IMG/VR virus record: IMGVR_UViG_3300048883_000035
Coordinates: 1-23,284 of that record
Strand: one strand, 5' to 3'
Source: a virus
DNA: 23,284 nt
Below, piece after piece: positions 13,536 to 20,535 of the stretch. The notes beneath the pieces are model-generated. The model searched no databases and was not told the DNA's origin. It saw nothing but the letters and a program-made list of their open reading frames with translations. The position numbers were made by a program, and so were the translations under genes. Position 1 is the first letter of the stretch; the number at the start of each line of letters is the position of its first letter.

Positions 13536-14873
13536 TTGAATTATTCTATCCCAGAAGAAGCAAAGGCACAGATCGTAGAGCTAAGAGAAGAGGGAATGGG
13601 ATGGACAGCCATCAGTCGTTTTATTGACGATGAGTACGGTGTAAGCCTCCACCGTAGCACAATCCAGCGTTGGCATGCAGAGCATGGCGCAGAGCAGACT
13701 ATCTTAGACCTAGACGATACTGACGATGAGTTTGTAGACGCAAAGCTAAAACTAGATAAGAAGATCAGGTCGTTGGAACAAGATCGAAAGTTATACCGCT
13801 CACTATATCATAAGGCTCTTGACTCGGATAACAGTGCTGATGTAGTCCTAAGGGCTATCGAACAGTACACTCCCGCTCTTGCTCTACAGATGAAGCGCAA
13901 GGCGATGAACCTAACTAAGGCTACTCGACCAAAGAACTTTGGAACAAAGACCCAAGTGATGGTGGCTCCTCTTACTGACACCCACGTAGGTGACAACGTT
14001 AAGAGCGAACAAGTACTTGGATTGAACGAGTACGATATTGACCTGTTCAGCCGACGTATCTGGGGATGGGCTAACCAAGTTCTCCAGCTAGCAGAATACA
14101 GACGCAATATGTGCAATATAGATGATCTAGTTATCCCTATGCTTGGTGACATGATCAGTGGGGACATACACGATGAACTAGCATTTACTAATATTGAGAA
14201 CTGTATGATGCAGATGATCATCGGTGCTTATGTTATCTCACAGGCAGTACAGTTCCTAGCACCACACTTTAAGACCGTCAAGTTGAAGGGCGTAGTTGGT
14301 AACCATGGTCGTATGACTAAAAAGGTTCCTTCTAAGGACAGGTTCATGGACTGGGACTACATGCTCTATCAGTGGATGAGCGTATTCCTAAAGAAGCACA
14401 AGAACATAGAGATGGAAATCCCTAAGGCTGCTGTCCACATCTTCGAGGTAGCTAACCGAAACATCTTGATCATGCATGGCGATAGCGTAAAGGGTGGAGG
14501 CTCACAAGCCTCTATCAAACGAGCCATAGGTAACCTACGTGATGTTGTACAGTACAACGGCATCGTAGACTCCGATGAGAGGTACACCGTAGCTGATAAA
14601 TTCGATGACGTACTAATGGGGCACTTCCACCGTGTAGATGAGATGGACATTGGAACAGGTTCATTGCACATATGTGGCACAACCAAGGGCGGGGACGAGT
14701 ATGTGGTGTCACAGTTACACCTAATCACTAAGCCTAAGCACTTAGTGCTATATTACCATCCTGTGCATGGGCAAGTAGGTAAGGAAACTATCTACCTCGA
14801 CAAGTTTGATTCTCAGGAATCAGGCTTCGACACAGAGGTTCCCGCAGAATGGAGTAACATTCTAACAGCATGA
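13536..14873 (+). CDS. calcineurin-like metallophosphoesterase with N-terminal HTH, TTG start
   Basis: A 445-aa two-domain protein. TTG 13536 is preferred over an upstream TTG at 13509 because AAGGAG lies 7 nt before it. Residues 4-52 form a helix-turn-helix (IPEEAKAQIVEL; GWTAISRFI; STIQRWHAEHG), followed by an acidic linker and coiled helix (60-130). The phosphoesterase domain has all five blocks: DTH (148-150), GDMISGD (204-210), GNHGR (255-259), MHGD (313-316) and GHFH (362-365). This is the SbcD/Mre11-type dimetal fold that includes DNA exonucleases and endonucleases. With its own DNA-binding domain it is probably a DNA-processing nuclease of the packaging module, but a protein phosphatase role cannot be excluded. 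Confidence 0.88.
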   Translation: MNYSIPEEAKAQIVELREEGMGWTAISRFIDDEYGVSLHRSTIQRWHAEHGAEQTILDLDDTDDEFVDAKLKLDKKIRSLEQDRKLYRSLYHKALDSDNSADVVLRAIEQYTPALALQMKRKAMNLTKATRPKNFGTKTQVMVAPLTDTHVGDNVKSEQVLGLNEYDIDLFSRRIWGWANQVLQLAEYRRNMCNIDDLVIPMLGDMISGDIHDELAFTNIENCMMQMIIGAYVISQAVQFLAPHFKTVKLKGVVGNHGRMTKKVPSKDRFMDWDYMLYQWMSVFLKKHKNIEMEIPKAAVHIFEVANRNILIMHGDSVKGGGSQASIKRAIGNLRDVVQYNGIVDSDERYTVADKFDDVLMGHFHRVDEMDIGTGSLHICGTTKGGDEYVVSQLHLITKPKHLVLYYHPVHGQVGKETIYLDKFDSQESGFDTEVPAEWSNILTA

Positions 14874-15325
14874 GCAACGCAGCTATGTGGGCAGCAATCC
14901 CATTAATAGATAGATTCGAATCCAAGTACGCCGTTGACGATAACGACTGCTGGATTTGGAAGGCTGGATTGAAGCCCAACGGATACGCTCAGTTTTGGGA
15001 CACGGAGAAGGTTGGTTACGGACATAGATGGTCGTACACTTACTTCAAAGGGGAGATTCCAAACGGTTTGCAGATTGATCACCTATGTAGAGTGCGATCC
15101 TGCGTAAACCCAGACCACTTGGAAGCAGTTACCATGCAGGAGAACGTAGCCAGAGGTGAACTAGGTAGCTACTTAGACACGCAGAAGACTAAATCACACT
15201 GTGATAACGGACATGAGTACACTCCTGAGAACAGTTATCAACGAACAGACATCTCCGGTAGACGTTGCCGTGAGTGTAAGAATGATAACAATAGACAGTA
15301 CCGCAAAAGAAAAGCCCTACGCTAG
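14870..15325 (+). CDS. free-standing HNH homing-type endonuclease
   Basis: A 151-aa HNH nuclease, probably a mobile homing endonuclease that nicks or cuts related phage genomes. The core is YGHRWSYTYFKGEI, then LQIDHLCRVRSCVNPDHLE, with His71, Asn80 and His83 as the catalytic His-Asn-His and Cys73 and Cys78 nearby as possible metal ligands. A second C-terminal zinc-like motif follows: Cys111, His115, Cys133 and Cys136 (SHCDNGHEYTPENSY; RRCRECKN). The start overlaps the previous stop as ATGA; a second in-frame ATG at 14885 is possible. It sits between two head-region genes, consistent with insertion as a selfish element. No intron boundaries were evident around it. Confidence 0.9.
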   Translation: MSNAAMWAAIPLIDRFESKYAVDDNDCWIWKAGLKPNGYAQFWDTEKVGYGHRWSYTYFKGEIPNGLQIDHLCRVRSCVNPDHLEAVTMQENVARGELGSYLDTQKTKSHCDNGHEYTPENSYQRTDISGRRCRECKNDNNRQYRKRKALR

Positions 15326-15332
15326 TATAATA
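15324..15332 (+). promoter_or_regulatory. AGTATAATA promoter-like motif after HNH gene
   Basis: The motif overlaps the HNH stop codon (TAG). TATAAT is at 15326-15331. There is no -35 box (GCAAAA at 17-nt spacing). The motif lies within an inverted repeat (CGCTAGTAT ... ATACTGTAAGCG). It would drive the gene starting at 15353. Confidence 0.45.
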
Positions 15333-15352
15333 CTGTAAGCGATAGGAGAAAC

Positions 15353-15832
15353 ATGGCTAAGTCCTTTATAGATGATCTCGATTCTGGTATGGAAGCATGG
15401 ATACCGGAAATGATTAAAAAAATCCAACAAGACTTCCAAATAGATACTAACGCTAAATTACAGGATGTTAGCATCGTGAAGGACAGTGAGGGTTACATAT
15501 TAAAGTATGAACTCCCTGACAAAAGCGAGACAAACATCCCTACAGAAGATAAACAAGTTTGGGTTCCCGCCACTTCTTACACTACGAAGGATAAAAAAAC
15601 CGGACGCAGGGTAAGTAGAAAAAGGAAGGGATATATGAAGACAGTGAAAGCAGAAATCTCTAATATAAATAGGGGTAATACTGCGTGGGGAGAAATCGAC
15701 AATGCTAAGTCAGGGGCCAACAGTGCTTACAGAGTAGTCGAAATGGCTAGGGACTTTACCTTGGGTGACGATCTACCTCAATTCCTTCAGTCGTATCTCT
15801 CATCTAAAGGATGGAGCGTAGAAAGGGGATAG
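15353..15832 (+). CDS. hypothetical protein, 159 aa
   Basis: Unknown protein with a clear ribosome binding site (TAGGAGAAAC). It begins with a helix (MAKSFIDDLDSGMEAWIPEMIKKIQQDF), then a beta region (VSIVKDSEGYILKYELP; KQVWVPATSYTT), a strongly basic segment (KDKKTGRRVSRKRKGYMK, about 79-96) and a helical C-terminus. The basic centre suggests contact with DNA or an acidic partner. Its place between portal and scaffold could fit a minor head protein or neck component, but nothing decisive is visible. It ends 2 nt before the next ATG. Confidence 0.75.
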   Translation: MAKSFIDDLDSGMEAWIPEMIKKIQQDFQIDTNAKLQDVSIVKDSEGYILKYELPDKSETNIPTEDKQVWVPATSYTTKDKKTGRRVSRKRKGYMKTVKAEISNINRGNTAWGEIDNAKSGANSAYRVVEMARDFTLGDDLPQFLQSYLSSKGWSVERG

Positions 15833-15834
15833 AT

Positions 15835-16047
15835 ATGGAAATACCAACACAGGGACAAGAGATAGCGTGGGCATCGAACAGGCACAGCCGCATGGTAGGG
15901 TCAGTACTCGACCAAATCGAAGCATCAATACCAGAAGGTGCACAGTGCGATAAAGTAAAAAAGCTAATTCAAGTACCACTGTACGCTTTCCGACAGGAAG
16001 TTTTTGAGTTACTGACACAGAAAGTGGACTTAACTCAGCAGGACTGA
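15835..16047 (+). CDS. hypothetical small protein, 70 aa
   Basis: Unknown protein starting MEIPTQGQEIAWASNRHSR. ATG 15835 is chosen over an in-frame ATG at 15811 because AAAGGGG lies just upstream at the right spacing and 15811 would sit inside the previous gene. The sequence is mainly helical (MVGSVLDQIEASI; CDKVKKLIQVPLYAFRQEVFELL). Small proteins of this kind are common next to phage capsid genes, though I cannot assign a named family. Its end is followed by the promoter-rich leader of the scaffold gene. Confidence 0.75.
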   Translation: MEIPTQGQEIAWASNRHSRMVGSVLDQIEASIPEGAQCDKVKKLIQVPLYAFRQEVFELLTQKVDLTQQD

Positions 16048-16056
16048 CAAATAAAC

Positions 16057-16085
16057 TTGACAAAGAGATAAAACTTTGCTATAAG
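16057..16085 (+). promoter_or_regulatory. sigma70-like promoter upstream of scaffold/capsid genes
   Basis: TTGACA (16057-16062), exactly 17 nt, then TATAAG (16080-16085): a near-perfect host-type promoter in an intergenic leader. Expected start near 16092. It overlaps the neighbouring AGTATAATA motif region, so two promoters would serve the scaffold and capsid genes. Confidence 0.7.
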
Positions 16086-16087
16086 GT

Positions 16088-16096
16088 AGTATAATA
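16088..16096 (+). promoter_or_regulatory. AGTATAATA promoter-like motif before scaffold gene
   Basis: Perfect copy of the repeated 9-mer, 3 nt downstream of the sigma70-like -10 box. TATAAT is at 16090-16095; expected start near 16102, at the base of the following hairpin. Tandem early-type and phage-type promoters are plausible here. Confidence 0.5.
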
Positions 16097-16099
16097 AAG

Positions 16100-16125
16100 C
16101 GATGGTTATATAACCTCGTTTTTTT
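16100..16125 (+). terminator. short hairpin plus T7 run in capsid-operon leader
   Basis: CGA (16100-16102) pairs with TCG (16116-16118), and GGTT (16104-16107) with AACC (16112-16115), around ATAT and one bulged T. Seven T residues follow (16119-16125). This fits an intrinsic terminator or attenuator just after the promoters. GGTTATATAACC is also a perfect 12-bp palindrome, so an operator is possible. Confidence 0.45.
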
Positions 16126-16216
16126 ATTAGGAGCGAAAAGTTTATATTACTAATTAGACTGGATTGGACAGGAATCAATAGGCGGGAGTTTCCCACCTAA
16201 TCAGGAGGACTATTTT

Positions 16217-17011
16217 ATGGATAACGAGACTCTTCAACTTATTGAAAAGCACATGGAAGGTACTAACTCTGGACTAGCAGCCCTAGCCGAAGTTATGGTT
16301 TCTATGGAAACAAGTAGAATTAGCAAGGAACAAGAACAGGAAGACTATGAGCTTCAACTCGAAGCCGATAACGAACGCACAGACCTTGTAAAGGAGATTG
16401 CCGGTGAGGTAGTCAACGTACTAAAGGCCATGGGCGCAGGAATCGGTAACGAAGACAGTAAGAGCACTAACAGTGCTGAAACAGGAAACCTACGTGGATC
16501 GAAGGATGCTGATGATAATGCTAAGACCATTTCAGAAGATACGTCAACTGCGACAGCAGGGCGACCAACAGAATCCCCAACAGGCAACCAGCTTGATGGT
16601 GACACCCCCGGTGGATCACAATTGAACACAACCTCTATGTCTAAGGAACGTTCACGTTCCAAAGATGACGAAGAGATGATTTACGACGCTGACGAAGAAG
16701 AAGACGTGCGAAAAGAACTACGTTACCTAAAGGCTGACATTGCTAAGGCAGTGGATGCACAGGTAACACAACGTCTGTCTAAGTCAGGCTTCCAAGAAGC
16801 CAACAGCCTAAAGGCTGCTCGAATGATCGACCTAGGAGCCGAAGCACCGATCCTTGAAAAGGGACAGACAATCGACTCTACGGAAGACCTTCTTGACGTT
16901 CTCGTAAAGATGCCCGATAAAGAAGTTCGAAGGCTAGAAGCTAAGGTATTCTCTGGCGATTACGCTGGCGTACCTGTAGAGATTCTAAAAGCCTTCGGAG
17001 TACAAGCTTAA
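16217..17011 (+). CDS. probable capsid scaffold / assembly protein
   Basis: A 264-aa, very acidic, mostly helical protein immediately upstream of the major capsid gene, the usual place for a scaffold. The N-terminal half is coiled-coil-like (MDNETLQLIEKHMEG; ETSRISKEQEQEDYELQLEA). The middle (about 85-140) is a disordered Ser/Thr/Gly/Asn segment. The C-terminal part has helices (EEDVRKELRYLKADIAKAV; LLDVLVKMPDKEVRRLEAKV). No protease motif is present. AGGAGGAC is a strong ribosome binding site. It could instead be a minor head protein, but acidity, disorder, helices and position favour a scaffold that guides MCP assembly and is later removed by the protease encoded downstream. Confidence 0.65.
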   Translation: MDNETLQLIEKHMEGTNSGLAALAEVMVSMETSRISKEQEQEDYELQLEADNERTDLVKEIAGEVVNVLKAMGAGIGNEDSKSTNSAETGNLRGSKDADDNAKTISEDTSTATAGRPTESPTGNQLDGDTPGGSQLNTTSMSKERSRSKDDEEMIYDADEEEDVRKELRYLKADIAKAVDAQVTQRLSKSGFQEANSLKAARMIDLGAEAPILEKGQTIDSTEDLLDVLVKMPDKEVRRLEAKVFSGDYAGVPVEILKAFGVQA

Positions 17012-17031
17012 TCCCACGGAGGAACTTTTAA

Positions 17032-18420
17032 ATGGATAACATTTCTATGAGCGAGTACCTTGCACAGGTAAATCGTAATGCAAACTCTAGTGTTATTGGT
17101 GAAAACCCTCTCTTGAAGAAGGCTTTCACTGGTTCTGCATACACTGTAGATACTAACACTAACATTTTCACTACGACTTATGGACGTAAGGTATGGCAAG
17201 CACTTAACAACCAAACAAGATTCTGGAACGCTGTTCCTCATTCATCTTGGGGTAATACCGCTGGTTGGAGGGTAAGAACAGACCGAGGATCAAACCGATC
17301 CCGACCTGTTACTGAGTTGGGTACGCTTCCAACTCCTGACGTGAGTGATCTGCAATTGGTTTCCGGTCTTCCGAAAATCGTTGCAACGACATTCGCATCG
17401 TCAGTCAAGGCTATGTACACTGCCCAGTTAGAGGGTGGTATTGGTGATATTTTGGCGACTGAGAACGAACATTCTCAGCGTGACCACGTAAAGGAACTCC
17501 ATCAGGAGATTCTTCGTGATCGACAGTCATTCATTACCTCTGCTACAAACTCTACTAGTGCAGTAGTTACATTGCCAAGCGCAGCACAGGCAGGACGATT
17601 CCAAATTGGTGACACTGTTGTTATCTGGGACGATTCAGCCGACGCTTTCATGGGTACAGCAGCAGGTATTGCTACTCCACTTACCGTGGACAGCATTTCA
17701 GGTGCCGCTATTACCTTTACAGGTCAGGTATTCAACGCTACTCCAGCTTCAGGTGACCTCCTAGTTGTTCTTGGTAACAACGGACTGACCTCTATTGGGT
17801 CAATCGTTGAAGAAGACGGACGAAACATTGCTGGTGTGACAAACACCACAACTTTGGGAGTTCCTGCTTATGACCTAACCACTTCTGCTCGAACAGCAGG
17901 TACTTGGAACGCAGCAGCATCTGTAAACGATGCTTCTGGTGTGGCCCGATCACTCTCCTTGGAACTGTTGAACGATGGTATCCAGAAGGTACGTGAGAAC
18001 GGTGGAGAACCTAAGCTGATTCTGGTTGGACACGACCAGTACTTCAAGCTAGAAGAGTTGATTCAGACTCAGCAGCGATTCATGGGTACGGAAACGTATC
18101 AGGTGAACGTTGGTGGTGAAAAGACCTTCGCAGGTACTCGAACAGGTATGGAACTATCAACATACATGGGAATTCCGATTCTCGCTGATGCTGATACCCC
18201 TAAGGGACAGGACACATCTGGTGCTTTGATCGGCTCAGACGTATTCCTACTCGACACGGATTACTTTGAACTTGCAGTGGCTCAGCCAACGCAGTACATC
18301 GAAAACCGTGACTTCTTCGCAGTTGACGCTTTGGCAGTACGAGGGCTATTCTACACAATGGCTGAACTCCGATGCTACAGCTTCTTCCACCAAGCTAAGA
18401 TCACTGACCTCTCTGCCTAA
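17032..18420 (+). CDS. major capsid protein, HK97 fold with insertion domain
   Basis: The main shell protein, 462 aa. The layout matches HK97-like capsid proteins: N-terminal arm, then KVWQALNNQTRFWNAVP and a Gly/Arg-rich loop (GWRVRTDRGSNRSRP, about 79-92) where the E-loop would be; a long spine helix (DHVKELHQEILRDRQSFI, about 151-168); and a terminal A-domain (GGEPKLILVGHDQYFKLEEL; FAVDALAVRGLFYTM). Residues about 175-250 form a beta-rich inserted domain (GRFQIGDTVVIWDD to GDLLVVLGNN). It has the strongest ribosome binding site of the block (GGAGGAAC), and its codon choice (GGT, ACT, AAC, CGA) fits high expression. No N-terminal cleavage site can be fixed from sequence, although a protease is encoded downstream. 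A strong hairpin terminator follows. Confidence 0.92.
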   Translation: MDNISMSEYLAQVNRNANSSVIGENPLLKKAFTGSAYTVDTNTNIFTTTYGRKVWQALNNQTRFWNAVPHSSWGNTAGWRVRTDRGSNRSRPVTELGTLPTPDVSDLQLVSGLPKIVATTFASSVKAMYTAQLEGGIGDILATENEHSQRDHVKELHQEILRDRQSFITSATNSTSAVVTLPSAAQAGRFQIGDTVVIWDDSADAFMGTAAGIATPLTVDSISGAAITFTGQVFNATPASGDLLVVLGNNGLTSIGSIVEEDGRNIAGVTNTTTLGVPAYDLTTSARTAGTWNAAASVNDASGVARSLSLELLNDGIQKVRENGGEPKLILVGHDQYFKLEELIQTQQRFMGTETYQVNVGGEKTFAGTRTGMELSTYMGIPILADADTPKGQDTSGALIGSDVFLLDTDYFELAVAQPTQYIENRDFFAVDALAVRGLFYTMAELRCYSFFHQAKITDLSA

Positions 18421-18449
18421 TCGCAGCTAGGGAAGTAGTACGAAATTAA

Positions 18450-18488
18450 AGCCGGTGGGTATGGGATAACCTGCCCATCGGCTATTTT
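18450..18488 (+). terminator. intrinsic terminator after major capsid gene
   Basis: AGCCGGTGGGT (18450-18460) pairs with GCCCATCGGCT (18473-18483), 11 bp including two G-U pairs and a 12-nt loop, followed by ATTTT. It should end or reduce the abundant capsid message, partly uncoupling it from the downstream gene. Confidence 0.75.
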
Positions 18489-18526
18489 ACTGACAGTACC
18501 ATATGATAAGATAGGAGGCGAAAGCC

Positions 18527-18844
18527 ATGGCACTAACGATTACAATTCCAGACCGAGGACGAACAGTTGTGGGTAACAGACGCTTGGTAACAGGTAGTCT
18601 AACTCAGGATTCTTCATACCCAACCGGAGGGGAGTCATTAACTCCCGCCGACCTAGGACTTTCAGACATTGATTTCATTGTTTTTTCAGCAGATGTTATT
18701 CAGTGCTACTGGGAATCCTCAACCGAAAAAGTACTCATGTTTTACGGTGACAACGATGGAGCAGCAAATGGAGAGTTTGTACAAGCTACTTCTACCGACG
18801 ATCTAAGTGCTGCTAACATAGACTTCCAAGTTTGGGGTCGATAA
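18527..18844 (+). CDS. probable capsid decoration / head protein, 105 aa
   Basis: A small beta-rich protein right after the MCP. The opening pattern MALTITIPDRGRTVVGNRR, then VTGSLTQDSSYPTGGESLTP and ADLGLSDIDFIVFSAD, matches a recurring type of small head protein that many phages encode next to their capsid protein; I recall the pattern but no family name. The C-terminus has more strands (KVLMFYGDNDGA; ANIDFQVWGR). It has a strong ribosome binding site (AGGAGGCG). A decoration protein on the capsid surface is the most likely role; a head-fibre or stabilising protein is the alternative. Strong terminators on both sides make it its own transcription unit or a low-read-through one. Confidence 0.65.
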   Translation: MALTITIPDRGRTVVGNRRLVTGSLTQDSSYPTGGESLTPADLGLSDIDFIVFSADVIQCYWESSTEKVLMFYGDNDGAANGEFVQATSTDDLSAANIDFQVWGR

Positions 18845-18872
18845 CCTTAGAGTTAAATAACTAATGTGGTAT

Positions 18873-18909
18873 AGCCCACCTTTATTTCGGTAAGGGTGGG
18901 CTTTACTTT
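18873..18909 (+). terminator. strong intrinsic terminator before SNase gene
   Basis: AGCCCACCTTTA (18873-18884) pairs with TAAGGGTGGGCT (18891-18902), 12 bp with one G-U, loop TTTCGG, then the T-rich tail TTTACTTTA. It is the best terminator in the window and ends the decoration-protein message. Confidence 0.85.
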
Positions 18910-18918
18910 AGTATAATA
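18910..18918 (+). promoter_or_regulatory. AGTATAATA promoter-like motif before SNase gene
   Basis: Perfect copy of the 9-mer, directly after the terminator T tail and 31 nt before the ATG. The -35 position falls within the terminator stem and has no TTGACA-like hexamer. The placement (terminator, then motif, then gene) is the strongest argument that the motif is a promoter. Confidence 0.6.
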
Positions 18919-18948
18919 GTATAGAATGATGTTAGTAAAGGAAAAGAT

Positions 18949-19365
18949 ATGTACGAATATGAAGTAACAGTAGATAGAGTAGTGGATGGGGACACCATAG
19001 ATGTAAATATTAATCTAGGGTTTAGCGTTATACTGTCTAAAAAGCGTGTTAGGTTATATGGGATAGATACACCTGAATCTCGAACTAGGGATAAAGAAGA
19101 AAAAGTAAGGGGTTTGCTATCAAAAAGCTTTTTACAAGCTCAATGCCCAGTAGGAAGCCCCGTCAAACTTATAAGTCATGATATAGGTAAGTTTGGGCGC
19201 ATATTGGGGGAACTGTTCGAGTATAATACAGATAGCGAAGTTAGTATAAATCAGGTAATGTGTGACGAAGGGTTTGCAGTCCCTTATTTCGGGGGAAATA
19301 AGGATGGGCTAATAGACCTTCACCAAGCTAATAAGCAAATACTAATAGAAAATGGATTAGTTTAA
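18949..19365 (+). CDS. staphylococcal nuclease (thermonuclease) homologue
   Basis: A 138-aa SNase-fold, calcium-dependent nuclease. The active site is complete: Asp13/Asp15 in VVDGDTIDV, Arg35, Asp40 and Glu43 in VRLYGIDTPES, and Arg84 in GKFGRILGEL. No signal peptide precedes it, so the enzyme should be cytoplasmic or packaged. Possible roles are host-DNA degradation, superinfection control or DNA ejection. It has its own promoter-like motif and follows a strong terminator, a moron-like arrangement of an independently expressed cargo gene. AAAGGAAAAG is the ribosome binding site. Codon use looks more AT-rich than that of the MCP. Family assignment is firm; role is inference. Confidence 0.9.
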   Translation: MYEYEVTVDRVVDGDTIDVNINLGFSVILSKKRVRLYGIDTPESRTRDKEEKVRGLLSKSFLQAQCPVGSPVKLISHDIGKFGRILGELFEYNTDSEVSINQVMCDEGFAVPYFGGNKDGLIDLHQANKQILIENGLV

Positions 19366-19398
19366 ATTCTTGAAAGCATACTCCTCGGAGGGCAAAAA

Positions 19399-20535
19399 AT
19401 GAAAATTGTTATGCAGGGTAAAAAATTTAGGTGGCCTAGGCTTAGTATTCCTAAGCTACATATCAATATTGGTGTGCCGAAGGTAGATTTCGCTACCCCT
19501 AAAAAGGTTCTGCTCTGGACTCCGTTGCTCGTCTTTCGTGCATTGCGACAACTTTGTTACGGCATAGCAGCGACACCGGGCGCAGTCGGGCGTTCACCTA
19601 TGCGGTTGTATCGCAAGGCGGCTGTGTGGCGTGACTGGTTGCTTGCAAAGATAGATTACCTGCAAGGCGAGTCTGATAAGTGGCGCAGGACGTTCAACAC
19701 GTTGAAAGCCCCATACTCACTCCTGCGGTCTATGGGTCTTAGTCCTCAAATGGCGATTGGCTTACTGGCAGTCGGAACAACTGCTACGACCGGAGTGGTT
19801 GCTGCGGAGGCTATGAAGCCACCGTCTTTTGCTGCTGGCGACCCCGGCATTTACAATGCACCGACAGATTCACCAGTGTTCAGTGCTAAAGAATTTAATA
19901 CGTTGCGTCTAGATTTAGGAACAACTCCTATTGGTGTAGTTGAAATCTCAGACATCACTGTAGGTACTGCGTACACTAACTCTGCTTTGCCATCAGGCGA
20001 AACTAAGCCAGTAATAATTGGTGGACTACCAACGGTTGTTGACCCGGCATTTGCTGAGACATATCTGGAAGTCGGACACATGACAGTTGACCGCTGGAGA
20101 TGTGACACTTTGACGCTAACTAACATCGAAGCACATGAATTAATAGTTAGGGACAATGCTTCGGATGGTCAATCAATCTCTGCTGTTGCAGGTACTCCTA
20201 GAGATCGTGGGATTTCCGGTGGTAACAGAGCAGAGGATATGATTACTTCTGGCGGTTATTACGACCAAGTGAAAATCACAGCAGCAACCACAGCCGTAAA
20301 CGGAAAGATCGACAGGCTAATCCTCAGTAACCTCTACACGAAGGGTGGAGCTTGCGTTCTAGATAGAATCAAGGCTGGAACTTTGGAAATAATTTTGAAC
20401 GAAGTCGGTCTTGGTAATGGTTTTGCAACTAAGGAATTTACCATAGCTACTAGCGTTGTCTACAAATCCTTTGTCAATGAGGACAACGTGGAAGTATCCA
20501 TTTCTTCTCCTGTCATCGCTGCTGGCCCTAGCTAA
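19399..20535 (+). CDS. unknown virion-type protein with basic N-terminus and hydrophobic segment
   Basis: A 378-aa protein I do not recognise. Residues 1-110 are strongly basic and Trp-rich (MKIVMQGKKFRWPRLSIPKL; MRLYRKAAVWRDWLLAKIDYL). A hydrophobic segment spans about 114-138 (LSPQMAIGLLAVGTTATTGV), followed by a Pro/Gly linker. The C-terminal 220 residues are beta-rich, with repeated strand-turn units (RCDTLTLTNIEAHELIVRDN; KIDRLILSNLYTKG; IKAGTLEIILNEVGL) suggesting a beta-helix or jelly-roll. A membrane-anchored or virion protein is plausible. The ribosome binding site is GGAGGGC. The N-terminal DNA uses TTG, GCG and CGC codons more than its neighbours, which may mean mosaic origin. Confidence 0.7.
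   Translation: MKIVMQGKKFRWPRLSIPKLHINIGVPKVDFATPKKVLLWTPLLVFRALRQLCYGIAATPGAVGRSPMRLYRKAAVWRDWLLAKIDYLQGESDKWRRTFNTLKAPYSLLRSMGLSPQMAIGLLAVGTTATTGVVAAEAMKPPSFAAGDPGIYNAPTDSPVFSAKEFNTLRLDLGTTPIGVVEISDITVGTAYTNSALPSGETKPVIIGGLPTVVDPAFAETYLEVGHMTVDRWRCDTLTLTNIEAHELIVRDNASDGQSISAVAGTPRDRGISGGNRAEDMITSGGYYDQVKITAATTAVNGKIDRLILSNLYTKGGACVLDRIKAGTLEIILNEVGLGNGFATKEFTIATSVVYKSFVNEDNVEVSISSPVIAAGPS

Noticed and set aside
16048-16216. tRNA or small structured RNA in the longest intergenic gap
   Set aside because: I looked for a cloverleaf and a T-arm consensus and saw none. The gap is explained by promoters, a hairpin and a leader.
16645-16660. Inverted repeat GGAACGTTCACGTTCC
   Set aside because: It lies inside the scaffold gene with a 2-nt spacer and no nearby promoter. 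Chance or codon-driven symmetry is enough to explain it.
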